From Nymphaea colorata (Eukaryota; Streptophyta; Magnoliopsida; Nymphaeales; Nymphaeaceae): a stretch of DNA of 64,000 nt. The stretch is from assembly GCF_008831285.2 (NCBI RefSeq), contig NC_045140.1, forward strand, positions 26,926,131 through 26,990,130. The letters are read 5' to 3'. How positions within the stretch are numbered: the stretch's first letter is position 1; each line of letters opens with the position of its first letter. Made by a program: the position numbers and the translations under genes. A model generated the notes under the pieces. The model saw nothing but the letters and a program-made list of their open reading frames with translations, did not search any database and was not told where the DNA came from. Positions 12,249 through 24,175 of the stretch are shown here, piece after piece.

Positions 12249-14456
12249 TTTTATGGATCTCATGAATCAGATATTTCACGAGTACTTAGACCGATTCGTT
12301 ATAGTGTTCATTGACGATGTGCTAGTGTACTCAGAGTGTGAAGCAATGCATGCGGCACATCTCGAGATAGTGATGAAGATATTGAGATAAAATCAACTGT
12401 ATGCCAAATATTCCAAGTGTGAGTTTTGGCTGGACAAAGTGAATTTCTTGGGACATGTAATCTCGAAGGATGGAGTAGCAGTTGATCTGGCCAAGGTGGA
12501 TGGTTTGACAGGTTATTACAAAAAGTTCATTAAGAATTTTTTTTGAGAATTGCAACCCAAATGACTAAACTACTACGAAAGGGAGTGGAATTTATGTGGA
12601 CAAATGACTATTAGAAGAGAACGTCAGAGCATATGCCTCTAGACAACTAAAACAACACGAGAAAAACTATCCAACACATGATTTGGAATTAGGAGCTGTA
12701 GTATTTGCACTAAAAATATGGAGACATTAACTCTATGGTGTGGAATTTGAAGTATTTTCTGACCACAAATCCCTCAAATATTTGTTCTCGCAGAAGGAAT
12801 TAAACCTAAGACAAAGAAGATGGCTGAAATATCTCAAAGATTACGACTTTGAAATAAAGTATCATCTAGAAAAAGCCAATGTGGTAGCTGATGCACTCAG
12901 CAGAAAGACGACTGTTAAAACTAGTGGACTATTAATGCAGACATGGAATTTGGTGGAAGACTTTGAAAAATGGCATCCATTGCGAGATGATAATGGAAAG
13001 GTGAAGTGTGCATGAATAATTCGAGATAGTTTCCTTGATGAAATTATTGACAAACAAAAACAAAGCTCTGAATATGCGAAGTTGAAACTTGAGTGTCACA
13101 AGAAGGAAGAAACTCTTTATTCTGATGATGACGATGGATTTGTGTGGTTCAACGGTAGATTGTGGGTTCTGAATGATTCAGAGGTGAAAAACAAGTTGCT
13201 TGATGAGGCACACAAAACAAGATACACCATACATCCAGGAAGCACAAAGATGTATCAAAATTTAAGGATAAACTTTTGGTGGCCAGGAATGAAGAAAGAG
13301 ATTGCTGAGTTCATCTCACGATGCTTAGTGTGTCAACTGGTTAAAGTGGAACATCAGAAACCAGGTGGTTTGATACAACAGATAAAAATTCCTCAATGAA
13401 AATGGGAAGCCATCACCATGGACTTCGTAGTGGGGTTACCACGTACTCGACGACAACACGATGCTGTTTGGGTAGTGGTAGACTGCCTAACTAAATCTGC
13501 ACATTTTCTTCCGATCAAGATTTCACAATCACTAGAAAGTCTGGCAGATTTGTATGTTGATGAAATTGTGAGACTTCATGGAATCCCTAAATCAATAATC
13601 TCTGACAGAGATCCAAGATTTACATCCAAGTTTCGGGGAAGGTTATAAGAAGCGTTGGGAACAAAATTGAAACTGAGTACAACATTTCATCCGCAGACAG
13701 ATGGATAGTCTGAGCAAACCATCCAGACTCTTGAAGATATGTTAAGAGCTTGTGTTTTGCAGTGGAAGGGTGAATGGGACAAACATGTGAAGTTGGCTGA
13801 ATTTGCCTACAACAACAGCTATCACTCTAGCATTGGAATGGCTCCGTTTGAAACTCTTTATGGCCGACCTTGTAGATCACCATCATGTTGGACAGAGATA
13901 GGAGACAACAAGATTGAGGATCCTTTGGTGATTCAACACTACACTGATCAAGTCAATATGATTAGAAAGAAACTTTTGGCTGCTCAGAGTCGACAAAAGA
14001 GTTATGCAGACCAACGACGAAGAGAGTTGGCTTTTGAAGCAGGAGATCATGTCTTTGTCAAGATATCACCCACCAAAAGTGTTTTTCGATTCGGAAAGAA
14101 AGGAAAATTGAGCCCAAGATACATTGGTCCATTCGAGATTTTGGAAAAAGTTGGAGAGGTTGCATATCGAATTGCACTTCCACCGCAGTATAGTCATGTT
14201 CATCCAGTATTTCACGTGTCGATGTTAAGGAAGTATGTACCTGATCCTTCGCATGTGATAGATTATGAAGAAGTCGATTTGCAAGAGGACTTGACAACCG
14301 AGGAAAAGCCGCTTCGGATCATAGATCGAAAGGAGCACGTATTGCGAAAGAAGACTATCCCACTAGTTCAAGTGGAATGGTAACATCATGGGATCAAAGA
14401 ATGTACGTGGGAACCAGAAGAGGGCATGAGAAACAGTTATCCCCAATTGTTTGAAT
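12249..14456 (+). pseudogene. degenerate chromovirus-type gypsy pol (RT remnant, RNase H, integrase, C-terminal part), unit 1
   Basis: Gag, protease and the front of reverse transcriptase are missing. What remains, in order: RT palm remnant with '[12 protein letters not shown]' (about 12297-12335), RT thumb remnants, RNase H with '[20 protein letters not shown]' (12755-12900), the integrase zinc-binding region ending 'CLVCQLVKVEH' (13200-13355), integrase core beginning 'MDFVVGLPRTR' (13418) with 'SDRDPRF', and a C-terminal part with 'FHVSMLRKYVPDPSHV' typical of Tekay/Del chromoviruses. Stops and frame breaks interrupt the frame, for example TGA at 13013, TAG at 13706-13708 and TAA just after 14383. 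The element cannot encode its own mobility proteins. Confidence 0.85.
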
Positions 14457-14493
14457 AAGGTACGTTTAAATTTCGAGGACGAAATTTCTTTTT

Positions 14494-14505
14494 AGGGGGG
14501 AAGGA
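14494..14505 (+). other. polypurine tract of unit 1
   Basis: AGGGGGGAAGGA lies immediately before the TGTAATG start of LTR 2, where the plus-strand primer tract is expected. Confidence 0.8.
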
Positions 14506-17362
14506 TGTAATGCCCACGATTTTCTTTCTTTTTTCTTAATTATGGGAAACGCTAATATGGGTAGACAATTCTAAACGTAGATTTAAATGATAATGGAAAC
14601 TGCCAACTTGATCATAAGGAGAGGCAGTTATGAAAGAAAACAGATGATTTCCTAACTGAAAGGAATAAAAAAAAATGAGAAGGGAAATCAAGAGGCCGTT
14701 TCCTTGCTTGTGAGAAACTGAAAAAAATGGGTATAGCAATAAGGGAGGCTCGTAGAGGGTTATTTAACCTCATTTTCCAGAAATTGATCACCCCCTTTTG
14801 CCGCAGCCATTGAGGAGAACGTCCAATAGCAAGGAATTTGAGGGAAAGAGGGAGAAAGAGAGAGATCGATCTTCATCTTTGCTCTCTTGTGGTTGAGATT
14901 AAGGAACGGGGTTGTTGCTGAAAGTCAATCTCGATTAACAGGTATGAGAAATTTCAGTTATGAATAGAGCATGAAGCCGTGTATTTCAGATTTCTTATAG
15001 AATCTATGTCTATGTGGATCTATGTATTTTTATGCATAAATATGAATCTATGCATGAGTTATAGTTATGGATGAGACATGAAGCCTTGGTATTCTTGCTT
15101 GATTTCTGGTGGATAGATATAGTTATATTCATGTTATAATAATGAATCTCTATATTTATATGCCTAGATGTGAATCCTCGGTAAGGTGTTTTGATGCACG
15201 ATGTTAAGCATGCTAGATACAGATATGCAGTGGTTGTGTGTATTTTCGTTTGAACTGTGAGAAACGGAGACTACATCCAACGTTAAATCAGAGCATGCAT
15301 ATCTGCGATAAGGGCTGCATCAGAAAATTTAAACCGACTACAAAAAAAAATATATCAGAACCCTCACGAAGGGTCTGGCCATAATGTATGCAACAAAAAT
15401 ATGAAGGAGGAAAACTCGGTGGCCTTCCCGGACCTTCTGTCATACGAAACAGAAAACAAACAAAAGAAGGGCAGTCCGAGGCTTCGCCGGCAGAGGGCAG
15501 GCTTGCTCTGCTCGTCTTAAGTTAAACCTAAACTCAGTAACAAATAAGAGAAAGGGAAGGAAGTGCCGCCATCAATGAGCGGAATCGGTCGCTCGTCTCT
15601 CCCGTAGTTGCAGCAGAGGCGATTTGGGGAAAGAGATTAACACGACATTGAAGACGCAGGCTTCCTCCTGTCGCTCCTCCTTGCTGCCGATTTATCCACC
15701 TCGCAATAAAAGTGGGACCGAAGAGAGACGCATCTGGTTCGGGAGGTCATCTTCCTCACAGTGGTAGAGTGGAGAAAAAGAAAACGAGAGCAGAGGAGGC
15801 GGCGGCAGTTGGGAGCGTCGGACGGACGGCAGGCGCAGCAGTGGAAAGCCAAAAGCTAGACCTCGCGCGAGACGGAGAACTTTCCCTCTCTGGTTTTGAT
15901 TGAGGAAGAACGGTGGAAGCCACCGTCGGTCGAACGAAAGGAAGGAGGCTCGTGAGGAGAGAGAAAACGAAGCGGTGAAATGAAAGAAAAACGAGCGTAG
16001 TTCATTTTTATATCAAGTAGGAAACATTTCAAAACGGGTCCACTAATTAGCAAAATATTCAGATAAGCTGTTATACATTTTATAACTTCCATGCCGCAAC
16101 GTTTTTGCTGAAAACCTCTTCAAAAAGAGGTTTGCGAAAGTAATTTTCAGTAAAAACTGGGTATTTAATATGAAATCACGTTTTGGTACCCTCTCAGTTT
16201 CTTAAATTTTCAAAAGGGGGTTTTCTTATATTTGTTTGTAATTTCGAAGGAAAAACGTAATGTTATGCATTATTGCTCTGTGGTACCTTTTGTGTTATTT
16301 AAATTTCAGGAAAAGGGTGTTGAACTCTCTTGTTTTGAAATAGTGATTATTGTGTTAATTTGGATGTGATATGCTTGTACCGTTGCAAGTCTATTTGACT
16401 TTGTTCTGTTACCATTAAATCAAGATATGAAATGGCTTATTTTTGTGGTCTGGAAAACCGAGCCCAAGGGCGGTTTCTGTGAGAGGTACTAGACGATGTC
16501 TAGCATTGGCAAACCCTCACTTTTGAAATTCGAAGGCGAAACGTGGGCTTTGTGCGATGGTTTATGCGAGTGCGAGCTTTCTGTTTTACCCAGTGTTTGG
16601 TTTCGTCCCGGGAGGTAGTGGTCACACTCCTCTGGCTGTACTGGAGGGCCCACAGGGTATTGGGCGGCACAAGGGCTCGGGATTCTGTTCTGTTTCTGTT
16701 TGGGAGCGAGACTCCTGGTCTCTCCACCCGGGTTCCTAGAGAGACCATGCTGCTGCAGCGGCGATCTGGGATATCTCAGGAGGCTTCACTTCAGGTGCCC
16801 TCGATCCGTTGGATCGCCTGGTGAAGAGATGTTCTGTTCTGCCCGTGAGTGCCCACGGGGATTTCTGTTACTCGACACGATGACCATGACATTGTCAGAG
16901 AACCACGGTTGGAAGCCTACGAAATTTTGGAGGTTGTGCACACCTCGTTCTGTCTTTGATGATGTGATATGTGTTAAGTTTTGGAAAACTTATGGTTGTA
17001 GTTCACAAGGACTTTTTGGAAGCGTTTTACGAAACTAAATATTATTTTGGGCCATGTTTTCATTCATGGCTGGATTTTCTCATACTCAGAGGAATTCTGA
17101 CCCTTCTTTCTATCTCTACAGGTAGTCCTTGATAGCTTTTGGCTTTGGAGCGACGACCTCAGTCTTGTGATGGACGGGCATTGGCATTCTGGGCACTGCG
17201 TCGGTTTTGGGGACTTGTGTTTATTTTTGTTTGGGTCCAAGTATTTTATTATTGAAATAAAACAATGTCTGATTTCTTTATGTTCTGGTCATGACTCAAT
17301 ATTGCTTCCGCTATTATAGAAATGAAAAGAAAATTTTTGGTGTCAAAAAGTGGGTCGTGACA
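14506..17362 (+). mobile_element. LTR 2 of Ty3/gypsy-type element (2857 bp), shared by the two units
   Basis: Near-perfect copy of LTR 1 at an offset of exactly 5282 bp. It serves both as 3' LTR of unit 1 (polypurine tract on its left) and as 5' LTR of unit 2 (primer binding site at 17367-17378 on its right). Confidence 0.9.
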
Positions 17363-17366
17363 ACTT

Positions 17367-17378
17367 TGGTATCAGAGC
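17367..17378 (+). other. primer binding site of unit 2
   Basis: TGGTATCAGAGC at the same relative position as in unit 1. Confidence 0.85.
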
Positions 17379-17530
17379 ACGGTGTCTAGAGTCAATGTCT
17401 AATGCCAATGTCGATCACAAGCAGAGGTAGTGTCATCCGAGCAAGTTAAAGAAGGGTGTTTTTGATTTGTTGTAAATATTGAGTTTTGACGTTTTATATT
17501 AGTCCAAAATGGTTGTGTTTTTACTGTAGC

Positions 17531-19489
17531 TTTTATGGATCTCATGAATCAGATATTTCACGAGTACTTAGACCGATTCGTTATAGTGTTCATTGACGAT
17601 GTGCTAGTGTACTCAGAGTGTGAAGCAATGCATGCGGCACATCTCGAGATAGTGATGAAGATATTGAGATAAAATCAACTGTATGCCAAATATTCCAAGT
17701 GTGAGTTTTGGCTGGACAAAGTGAATTTCTTGGGACATGTAATCTCGAAGGATGGAGTAGCAGTTGATCTGGCCAAGGTGGATGGTTTGACAGGTTATTA
17801 CAAAAAGTTCATTAAGAATTTTTTTTGAGAATTGCAACCCAAATGACTAAACTACTACGAAAGGGAGTGGAATTTATGTGGACAAATGACTATTAGAAGA
17901 GAACGTCAGAGCATATGCCTCTAGACAACTAAAACAACACGAGAAAAACTATCCAACACATGATTTGGAATTAGGAGCTGTAGTATTTGCACTAAAAATA
18001 TGGAGACATTAACTCTATGGTGTGGAATTTGAAGTATTTTCTGACCACAAATCCCTCAAATATTTGTTCTCGCAGAAGGAATTAAACCTAAGACAAAGAA
18101 GATGGCTGAAATATCTCAAAGATTACGACTTTGAAATAAAGTATCATCTAGAAAAAGCCAATGTGGTAGTTGATGCACTCAGCAGAAAGACGACTGTTAA
18201 AACTAGTGGACTATTAATGCAGACATGGAATTTGGTGGAAGACTTTGAAAAATGGCATCCATTGCGAGATGATAATGGAAAGGTGAAGTGTGCATGAATA
18301 ATTCGAGATAGTTTCCTTGATGAAATTATTGACAAACAAAAACAAAGCTCTGAATATGCGAAGTTGAAACTTGAGTGTCACAAGAAGGAAGAAACTCTTT
18401 ATTCTGATGATGACGATGGATTTGTGTGGTTCAACGGTAGATTGTGGGTTCTGAATGATTCAGAGGTGAAAAACAAGTTGCTTGATGAGGCACACAAAAC
18501 AAGATACACCATACATCCAGGAAGCACAAAGATGTATCAAAATTTAAGGATAAACTTTTGGTGGCCAGGAATGAAGAAAGAGATTGCTGAGTTCATCTCA
18601 CGATGCTTAGTGTGTCAACTGGTTAAAGTGGAACATCAGAAACCAGGTGGTTTGATACAACAGATAAAAATTCCTCAATGAAAATGGGAAGCCATCACCA
18701 TGGACTTCGTAGTGGGGTTACCACGTACTCGACGACAACACGATGCTGTTTGGGTAGTGGTAGACTGCCTAACTAAATCTGCACATTTTCTTCCGATCAA
18801 GATTTCACAATCACTAGAAAGTCTGGCAGATTTGTATGTTGATGAAATTGTGAGACTTCATGGAATCCCTAAATCAATAATCTCTGACAGAGATCCAAGA
18901 TTTACATCCAAGTTTCGGGGAAGGTTATAAGAAGCGTTGGGAACAAAATTGAAACTGAGTACAACATTTCATCCGCAGACAGATGGATAGTCTGAGCAAA
19001 CCATCCAGACTCTTGAAGATATGTTAAGAGCTTGTGTTTTGCAGTGGAAGGGTGAATGGGACAAACATGTGAAGTTGGCTGAATTTGCCTACAACAACAG
19101 CTATCACTCTAGCATTGGAATGGCTCCGTTTGAAACTCTTTATGGCCGACCTTGTAGATCACCATCATGTTGGACAGAGATAGGAGACAACAAGATTGAG
19201 GATCCTTTGGTGATTCAACACTACACTGATCAAGTCAATATGATTAGAAAGAAACTTTTGGCTGCTCAGAGTCGACAAAAGAGTTATGCAGACCAACGAC
19301 GAAGAGAGTTGGCTTTTGAAGCAGGAGATCATGTCTTTGTCAAGATATCACCCACCAAAAGTATTTTTCGATTCGGAAAGAAAGGAAAATTGAGCCCAAG
19401 ATACATTGGTCCATTCGAGATTTTGGAAAAAGTTGGAGAGGTTGCATATCGAATTGCACTTCCACCGCAGTATAGTCATGTTCATCCAG
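17531..19489 (+). pseudogene. degenerate gypsy pol, unit 2, cut off before its 3' end
   Basis: Repeats the unit 1 internal region with the same stops and frame breaks, so the decay is older than the duplication. Only two differences were noticed: 12888 C against 18170 T (Ala to Val in RNase H) and 14081 G against 19363 A (Val to Ile). Homology stops after 'ttcatccag' at 19489, inside the C-terminal part of pol, where a different element begins. The remaining ~260 bases of the internal region, the polypurine tract and a third LTR are absent. Confidence 0.85.
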
Positions 19490-19933
19490 ACCCACTCCCG
19501 GGCTCGGGCCCCTGGTTCGACGGATCCCAACCCGTCCCCTAGCAGTTTCGGTTCCAATCCTAAAAAGGCTAGGAACCAGGACAATCATCTCATTAAAGCC
19601 TCCCTTTATAAGCCTTTGAAGATCCCTCACAATCTTCGATACGGGACTAAACATCTGGGGTGTTACAATCCACCCCCCTTAAGGCACACGCGTCCGCGCG
19701 TGTGGGACCCCAGGTCCGAGTGTTGAAACTGCTCTGATACCACTATAACAACCCGACCCACTCCCGGGCTCGGGCCCCTGGTTCGACGGATCCCAACCCG
19801 TCCCCTAGCAGTTTCGGTTCCAATCCTAAAAAGGCTAGGAACCAGGACAATCATCTCATTAAAGCCTCCCTTTATAAGCCTTTGAAGATCCCTCACAATC
19901 TTCGATACGGGACTAAACATCTGGGGTGTTACA
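19490..19933 (-). mobile_element. miniature LTR (TRIM-like) element in reverse orientation, left end truncated
   Basis: Two direct repeats of 178 bp (19490-19667 and 19756-19933) flank a short interior of 88 bp. On the minus strand the repeat starts TGTAACACCCC. A reversed primer binding site (gctctgatacca, 19731-19742) lies next to the right-hand copy, and a reversed polypurine tract (ccacccccctt, about 19671-19681) lies next to the left-hand copy. The right copy has an additional 12 bases (tataacaacccg, 19744-19755) at its inner end; the left copy lacks these where it meets the gypsy sequence. There is no coding capacity. Size and layout fit a TRIM. Confidence 0.8.
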
Positions 19934-19938
19934 GAAAT
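19934..19938. repeat. right 5-bp target-site duplication (gaaat) of the composite retroelement
   Basis: gaaat directly follows the terminal ...GTGTTACA of the TRIM-like element and matches the bases directly before LTR 1 of the gypsy element. Confidence 0.6.
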
Positions 19939-20628
19939 GACTCATTTACTGATATCTCATATGATGGCAACGTCTGTGTAAGCCAGTTCATGCAATACTC
20001 TCTCTAAGTTTCGTTACTTTCTGGTTGAAAGGATTTTCTAACACCTTCATGTCACTTTTGATCTGGAGTGTTTTCTCATGCTGACCAAGTAAGCTGCGTT
20101 TGAATTCCAAAAGCCATTAATGGTTTCTCTGCATCTGTTAGTAGCTGACAGTGTTTCTTAGACTGCCCAAAAGCTGGCTATTGCTCTGAGAAGTGCTTGG
20201 CAGAATATAGCTCAATGGCGACTGTTGCAGGACTTGTGGGATCACCAGTAGAAACTGGTGCCTGTCTAGACTCGCCTTCTACCTCACTTTATTGCAACTA
20301 TTAGCTTATCAGGCCTTGTGATTTTGAATATAATCCGTGAACGCATAAAGTATGTGCGTTGAAATTGGGTACCACTTCGTTGGCAGGAAAAAATACGACA
20401 GAGTTGATTGTCGAGTAAGAATTTTCAACCTTAGTAACAAGAACATTAGCAGCCAGACAGTCTCGAGCTGAGTTAGAGAACATGGACTTGAATACTTTTC
20501 CTGTCCAGATTGCAGAGGCATTACGGCTTAATCGAAGATCTGGATTCAAGTTTGGACTTTAGAGTACTAATAATCTGAAAATCCGCAAGGAAGGGCCTTC
20601 AATTTCTCTCTAATCTCTACATGTTTGG
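19939..20628. other. intergenic stretch, nothing recognised
   Basis: Mixed-composition sequence. A reverse-strand open frame at 20301-20549 has no recognisable similarity. Confidence 0.4.
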
Positions 20629-20921
20629 TGATGTAAAACGGATTAGGAATAAACGAATCCTAATCCGTGTGGTTTAAAAATTAAGCTAGGATGATACTAA
20701 AGCTAAATTAAAGCCAAACAAACTGACTAAAACTTCAAGAAAGAAGAGAAAAGCAACAAGAACTTCTATTTCATTTCTTCAATCTCCTTCTTCGAAATGA
20801 AACCCATGCCCGTTTATATAAAGGAAGGAATGAATTTCGGATCTGAACCCAGCTGCATGTACTGTTTAGATCCAATTACAAAAATATGGATTTAGATCAA
20901 TCTGCTTCTGGCTCTGCATCA
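20629..20921 (-). mobile_element. solo LTR, family shared with 54667-54969
   Basis: About 293 bp beginning tgatgtaaaa and ending ctctgcatca on the plus strand. It aligns along its length with 54667-54969 (shared blocks such as 'gaatc(c)taatccgt', 'aagctaaatt', 'gaaatgaaaccca', 'ttctggctctgcat'). The orientation is taken from the other copy, where a reversed primer binding site is adjacent. A tttgg repeat flanks it (20624-20628; 20923-20927, with one extra t), consistent with an old target duplication. No internal region is attached. Confidence 0.65.
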
Positions 20922-22021
20922 TTTTGGCACTCCATCACTTACATCATTGGCGAATGGTGTTGGTAACCTGATGATCAGGCAGGCACTTTGGTTCATGGCT
21001 TCTTCCTTGCTGGTCATGTTAACACCTTAGACCGTATGTGGTGCCTTGACATTCAGCTGGCTCTGATTGTGGCGGAGCCTCGCCAATTGCAGAATCTAGT
21101 GTGGGCAATCGCCCACAGCAGTTTTATTTACACATTAAAACCTTAGTCATTTTTATTTATTTATATATGAGTGCCCCTTCAAGTCTAAAATATATACTCA
21201 GACAAGGCGTTTAGCTATGCTTGCAAATGAGGATGTCGACGATTCGAGACCGACTGATGCATAATCTGAACCTGAATTTGAATGGTTTATTAGATACAGT
21301 AAAAGGATCCAACCAGTAATTGAATTTGAATATGTTTAAGAACTTCCTTACTGAATCGAGGAGTGGATATACAACAAGAGACTTGCTTGTGAAAAATCAA
21401 ATTTCTGCTGCATTTTTACATCTAAACCTGAATCTGACTCGAACACGTAAACCGTGCATGATTTTGCTTGATACAGTAATAACAATATTTTGAATATCTC
21501 CTAGTTAGAATGACTTTAGAAGGCATTGGCCGAATGGGTGGGGCACTCCACATTTCGAAAAGAAATGTTCTTTTTGAACTTTTAACTTTTTTCACTGCCT
21601 ATTTTTGTTTTTTATAGGGAAATTTCCCTTTTTTTACTTTCCAGGGTTGAACTTTAGTGCAAAATTTTTTGCTGCATTGGGTGGTGCATATTACCAGATG
21701 CTGCGCGTGAAGCGGCCTCATTCAAATTACTGGAGATTTTGATAGGGGTTCACTTTGGATTTCTTTTTAAAATAAGAAAAGGGACAATAACATTTTTCTT
21801 AAATTTTAGCACCTCAATTTATTAAAGAAAAATTTGACATGGAAGCATTCACCTTTTAGACAAACCAACTTAAACTAAAGAAAAAGTTTGAAAATTTAGT
21901 TCTGCCATCATATAAGAAAGGGGTGTTTTTGTAATTTTAATAAAAAACATGTCCATTGTAGTCATTTCACTTTTTTTATTTTCATTTTCATCTTTACCAA
22001 AACATTGTCTTTTTTTTTTTT

Positions 22022-22145
22022 GTGAACTACAGGTACTTTTGTTAATTACCATACTGACAGTCAGTATACAAAATTACCATACTGACAGTCAGTATACAAA
22101 ATTACCATACTGTCTTTTTTGTGAACTACAGGTACTTCTGTCAAT
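22022..22145. repeat. tandem 28-bp repeat with internal palindrome, flanked by a longer direct repeat
   Basis: The unit starting aattaccatactgacagtc occurs at 22044 and 22072 and partially at 22100; each full copy contains the palindrome actgacagtcagt. A direct repeat (gtgaactacaggtactt) stands at 22022 and again near 22121. Confidence 0.75.
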
Positions 22146-22881
22146 TACCATACTAACGCATGAAATTTCTTGCACCACTATAAGGAATTTCTTGCACTAG
22201 TATGACACATATAACCAGCTTTGATCTTGTGGTAGTTGCATATAAAAAACTGATTAGAGATAGAGAGAGAGAGAGATAGAGGAGGGTTTAATTCTGCACT
22301 TCTTTTTCAACCCTCTTTTGTCTTCATAGAAAAGGCAGTGGGCCTTAGAAAAGATTGGAATCTTGAATTGAATTGGCCAAGCAGTACAATAAATCCCTCA
22401 TTCATTGTGGGAGTATCCAAGTTTTCAACAAGTTTGGGTCCCAAAAAGATATTGGATTTGATTGTTGAAGACCTCATGGTCTGGACTGATTGGGGGGTCA
22501 AGCTGCCCCCCGTCCTTTCCACTCCCGGAGTCAAATCACGTGAAACTTTGAAAGCAAATGTTGATGTAAATGAAGAAATACTCGGTCAAGCAAATTCCTT
22601 TCAAAAGTTTCATGACTCTTCAAACTGTTTGGTAGAAGGCATTAATACTAGAGAACTTCTTCTTCCGAGTTGCCTGGAAAATTCATATGGCCGCAAACTG
22701 TCATGGGTATGTTTATTTAATAAGGTTGAAGCTTATGGTAGCAAAGATTTAACATCTCATAAAAATGGACTCCTGCGGAAACGTAAAAATTTGGTAACCC
22801 GAAAAAGATATATATAGGATGAGTTCTACAATATAAATCTTAACATGTACATAGTCAAATTTGAATGCAACAATTAAAGTA

Positions 22882-23060
22882 GGGGTGGAGCTAGAAATTT
22901 TTCATGAGGAAAGCCGAATTAAAGTTTCTAAATTTTGACACAGACAAAAATATCATATTTCAAAATTTTTATATAAGACAAACAACATTTTCTAAAATTA
23001 AAACGTAACATTAAAAAAAAAAAATTAAGGTGGGGCCAAGGTCCATGCAGCCCCCTTCTC
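22882..23060. mobile_element. short non-coding dispersed element, 'ggggtggagc' family, copy 1
   Basis: Starts aggggtggagctagaaattttt and ends with ggggccaaggtccatgcagcccccttc. The layout and end motifs match 34010-34205 and, in reverse, 42187-42370. AT-rich centre, no coding capacity. Class undetermined. Confidence 0.45.
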
Positions 23061-23327
23061 TTTGTTCAAACATTATGTCATTAGAGCTCAGTTTGTTCAT
23101 ATGTACACGTAGAAGTGACATTAATAATCTCCGGAGATGGGTAGGGGAAGAGCGACAGATTGTTCGTCCCACGGTTCAGGTTTAAGATATTTTCTTTCAA
23201 AAATCCATAAAGGAGAATGGTCAGCACTAATGGCATCTTTTCAACCATTTTATTTTACCAAGTTCAACATTAACCAGATTAATCCACATTTCTATGTTTC
23301 GATTCTACTGGCAAACCATGGATTTCT

Positions 23328-23352
23328 TATATATATATATATATATATATAC
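23328..23352. repeat. (TA)n microsatellite
   Basis: Uninterrupted alternating AT tract. Confidence 0.8.
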
Positions 23353-24133
23353 ACTGTCACTAAATCCCCTCTTCACGTTGGCATGTTGAGGGATGGAACT
23401 CTATGTCGGGAATGAAGAAAAAATGCAGCAGCAAAAATTAAAATGTCACCAAAAAGATTAGCTTAATTAATGTTGAAATTGTTTCAATTTCTTTATACCT
23501 GCACTTGAGCCGATAAATTTTGTCGCATTTTTATAAAATAAAACCTCGAGGGCAGTACCCTACCACATGCTGCTTCAGCCTTAGATCTCAAGAACATCGT
23601 TTCGTTTCAACCTTTTTGTGATTTTTTCACGCATTTGTGAAGAACATGAGACTAATTAATCCTAGGTTAATATGAACACATCTAAAAATAAACGATACAC
23701 CGACTCCCAAGAGAAAGATACTGTTTATGGGGAAAATAATGGTGAGATCTTCGACCAAGGACAACGATTTAGAAATAAAAAGATCCGATACACCTTCAAC
23801 TTGGCACCCTTCCTATCACATTTTCGCTTCCTATAATCGTAAAATAAATATTTTTCTAAATGCTACTGTTCGTCATGTGTAATAAACATCATTTTCATAC
23901 ATATATATGCTACTTAGTGTCACTCTTGTTAACATCCGCATAAACCTACTTTTAGAACTTGCTATAAAGAACGAAGCTTATGACTTTGTTAAATACACCA
24001 AACCCAAAAACCCTAATGGAACACTCTTTTAGAGAAGGCACAGTGACCTAGTTCTCATTATTTTACATATATGTTTATAAGACAAATTACACATGGTCCT
24101 TAATTAATCGAGATGCTTTCGACAGTCACCCCT

Positions 24134-24136
<3 letters not shown>

Positions 24137-24170
<34 letters not shown>
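24137..24170. repeat. (TA)n microsatellite
   Basis: Uninterrupted alternating TA tract of about 34 bases. Confidence 0.85.
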
Positions 24171-24175
<5 letters not shown>

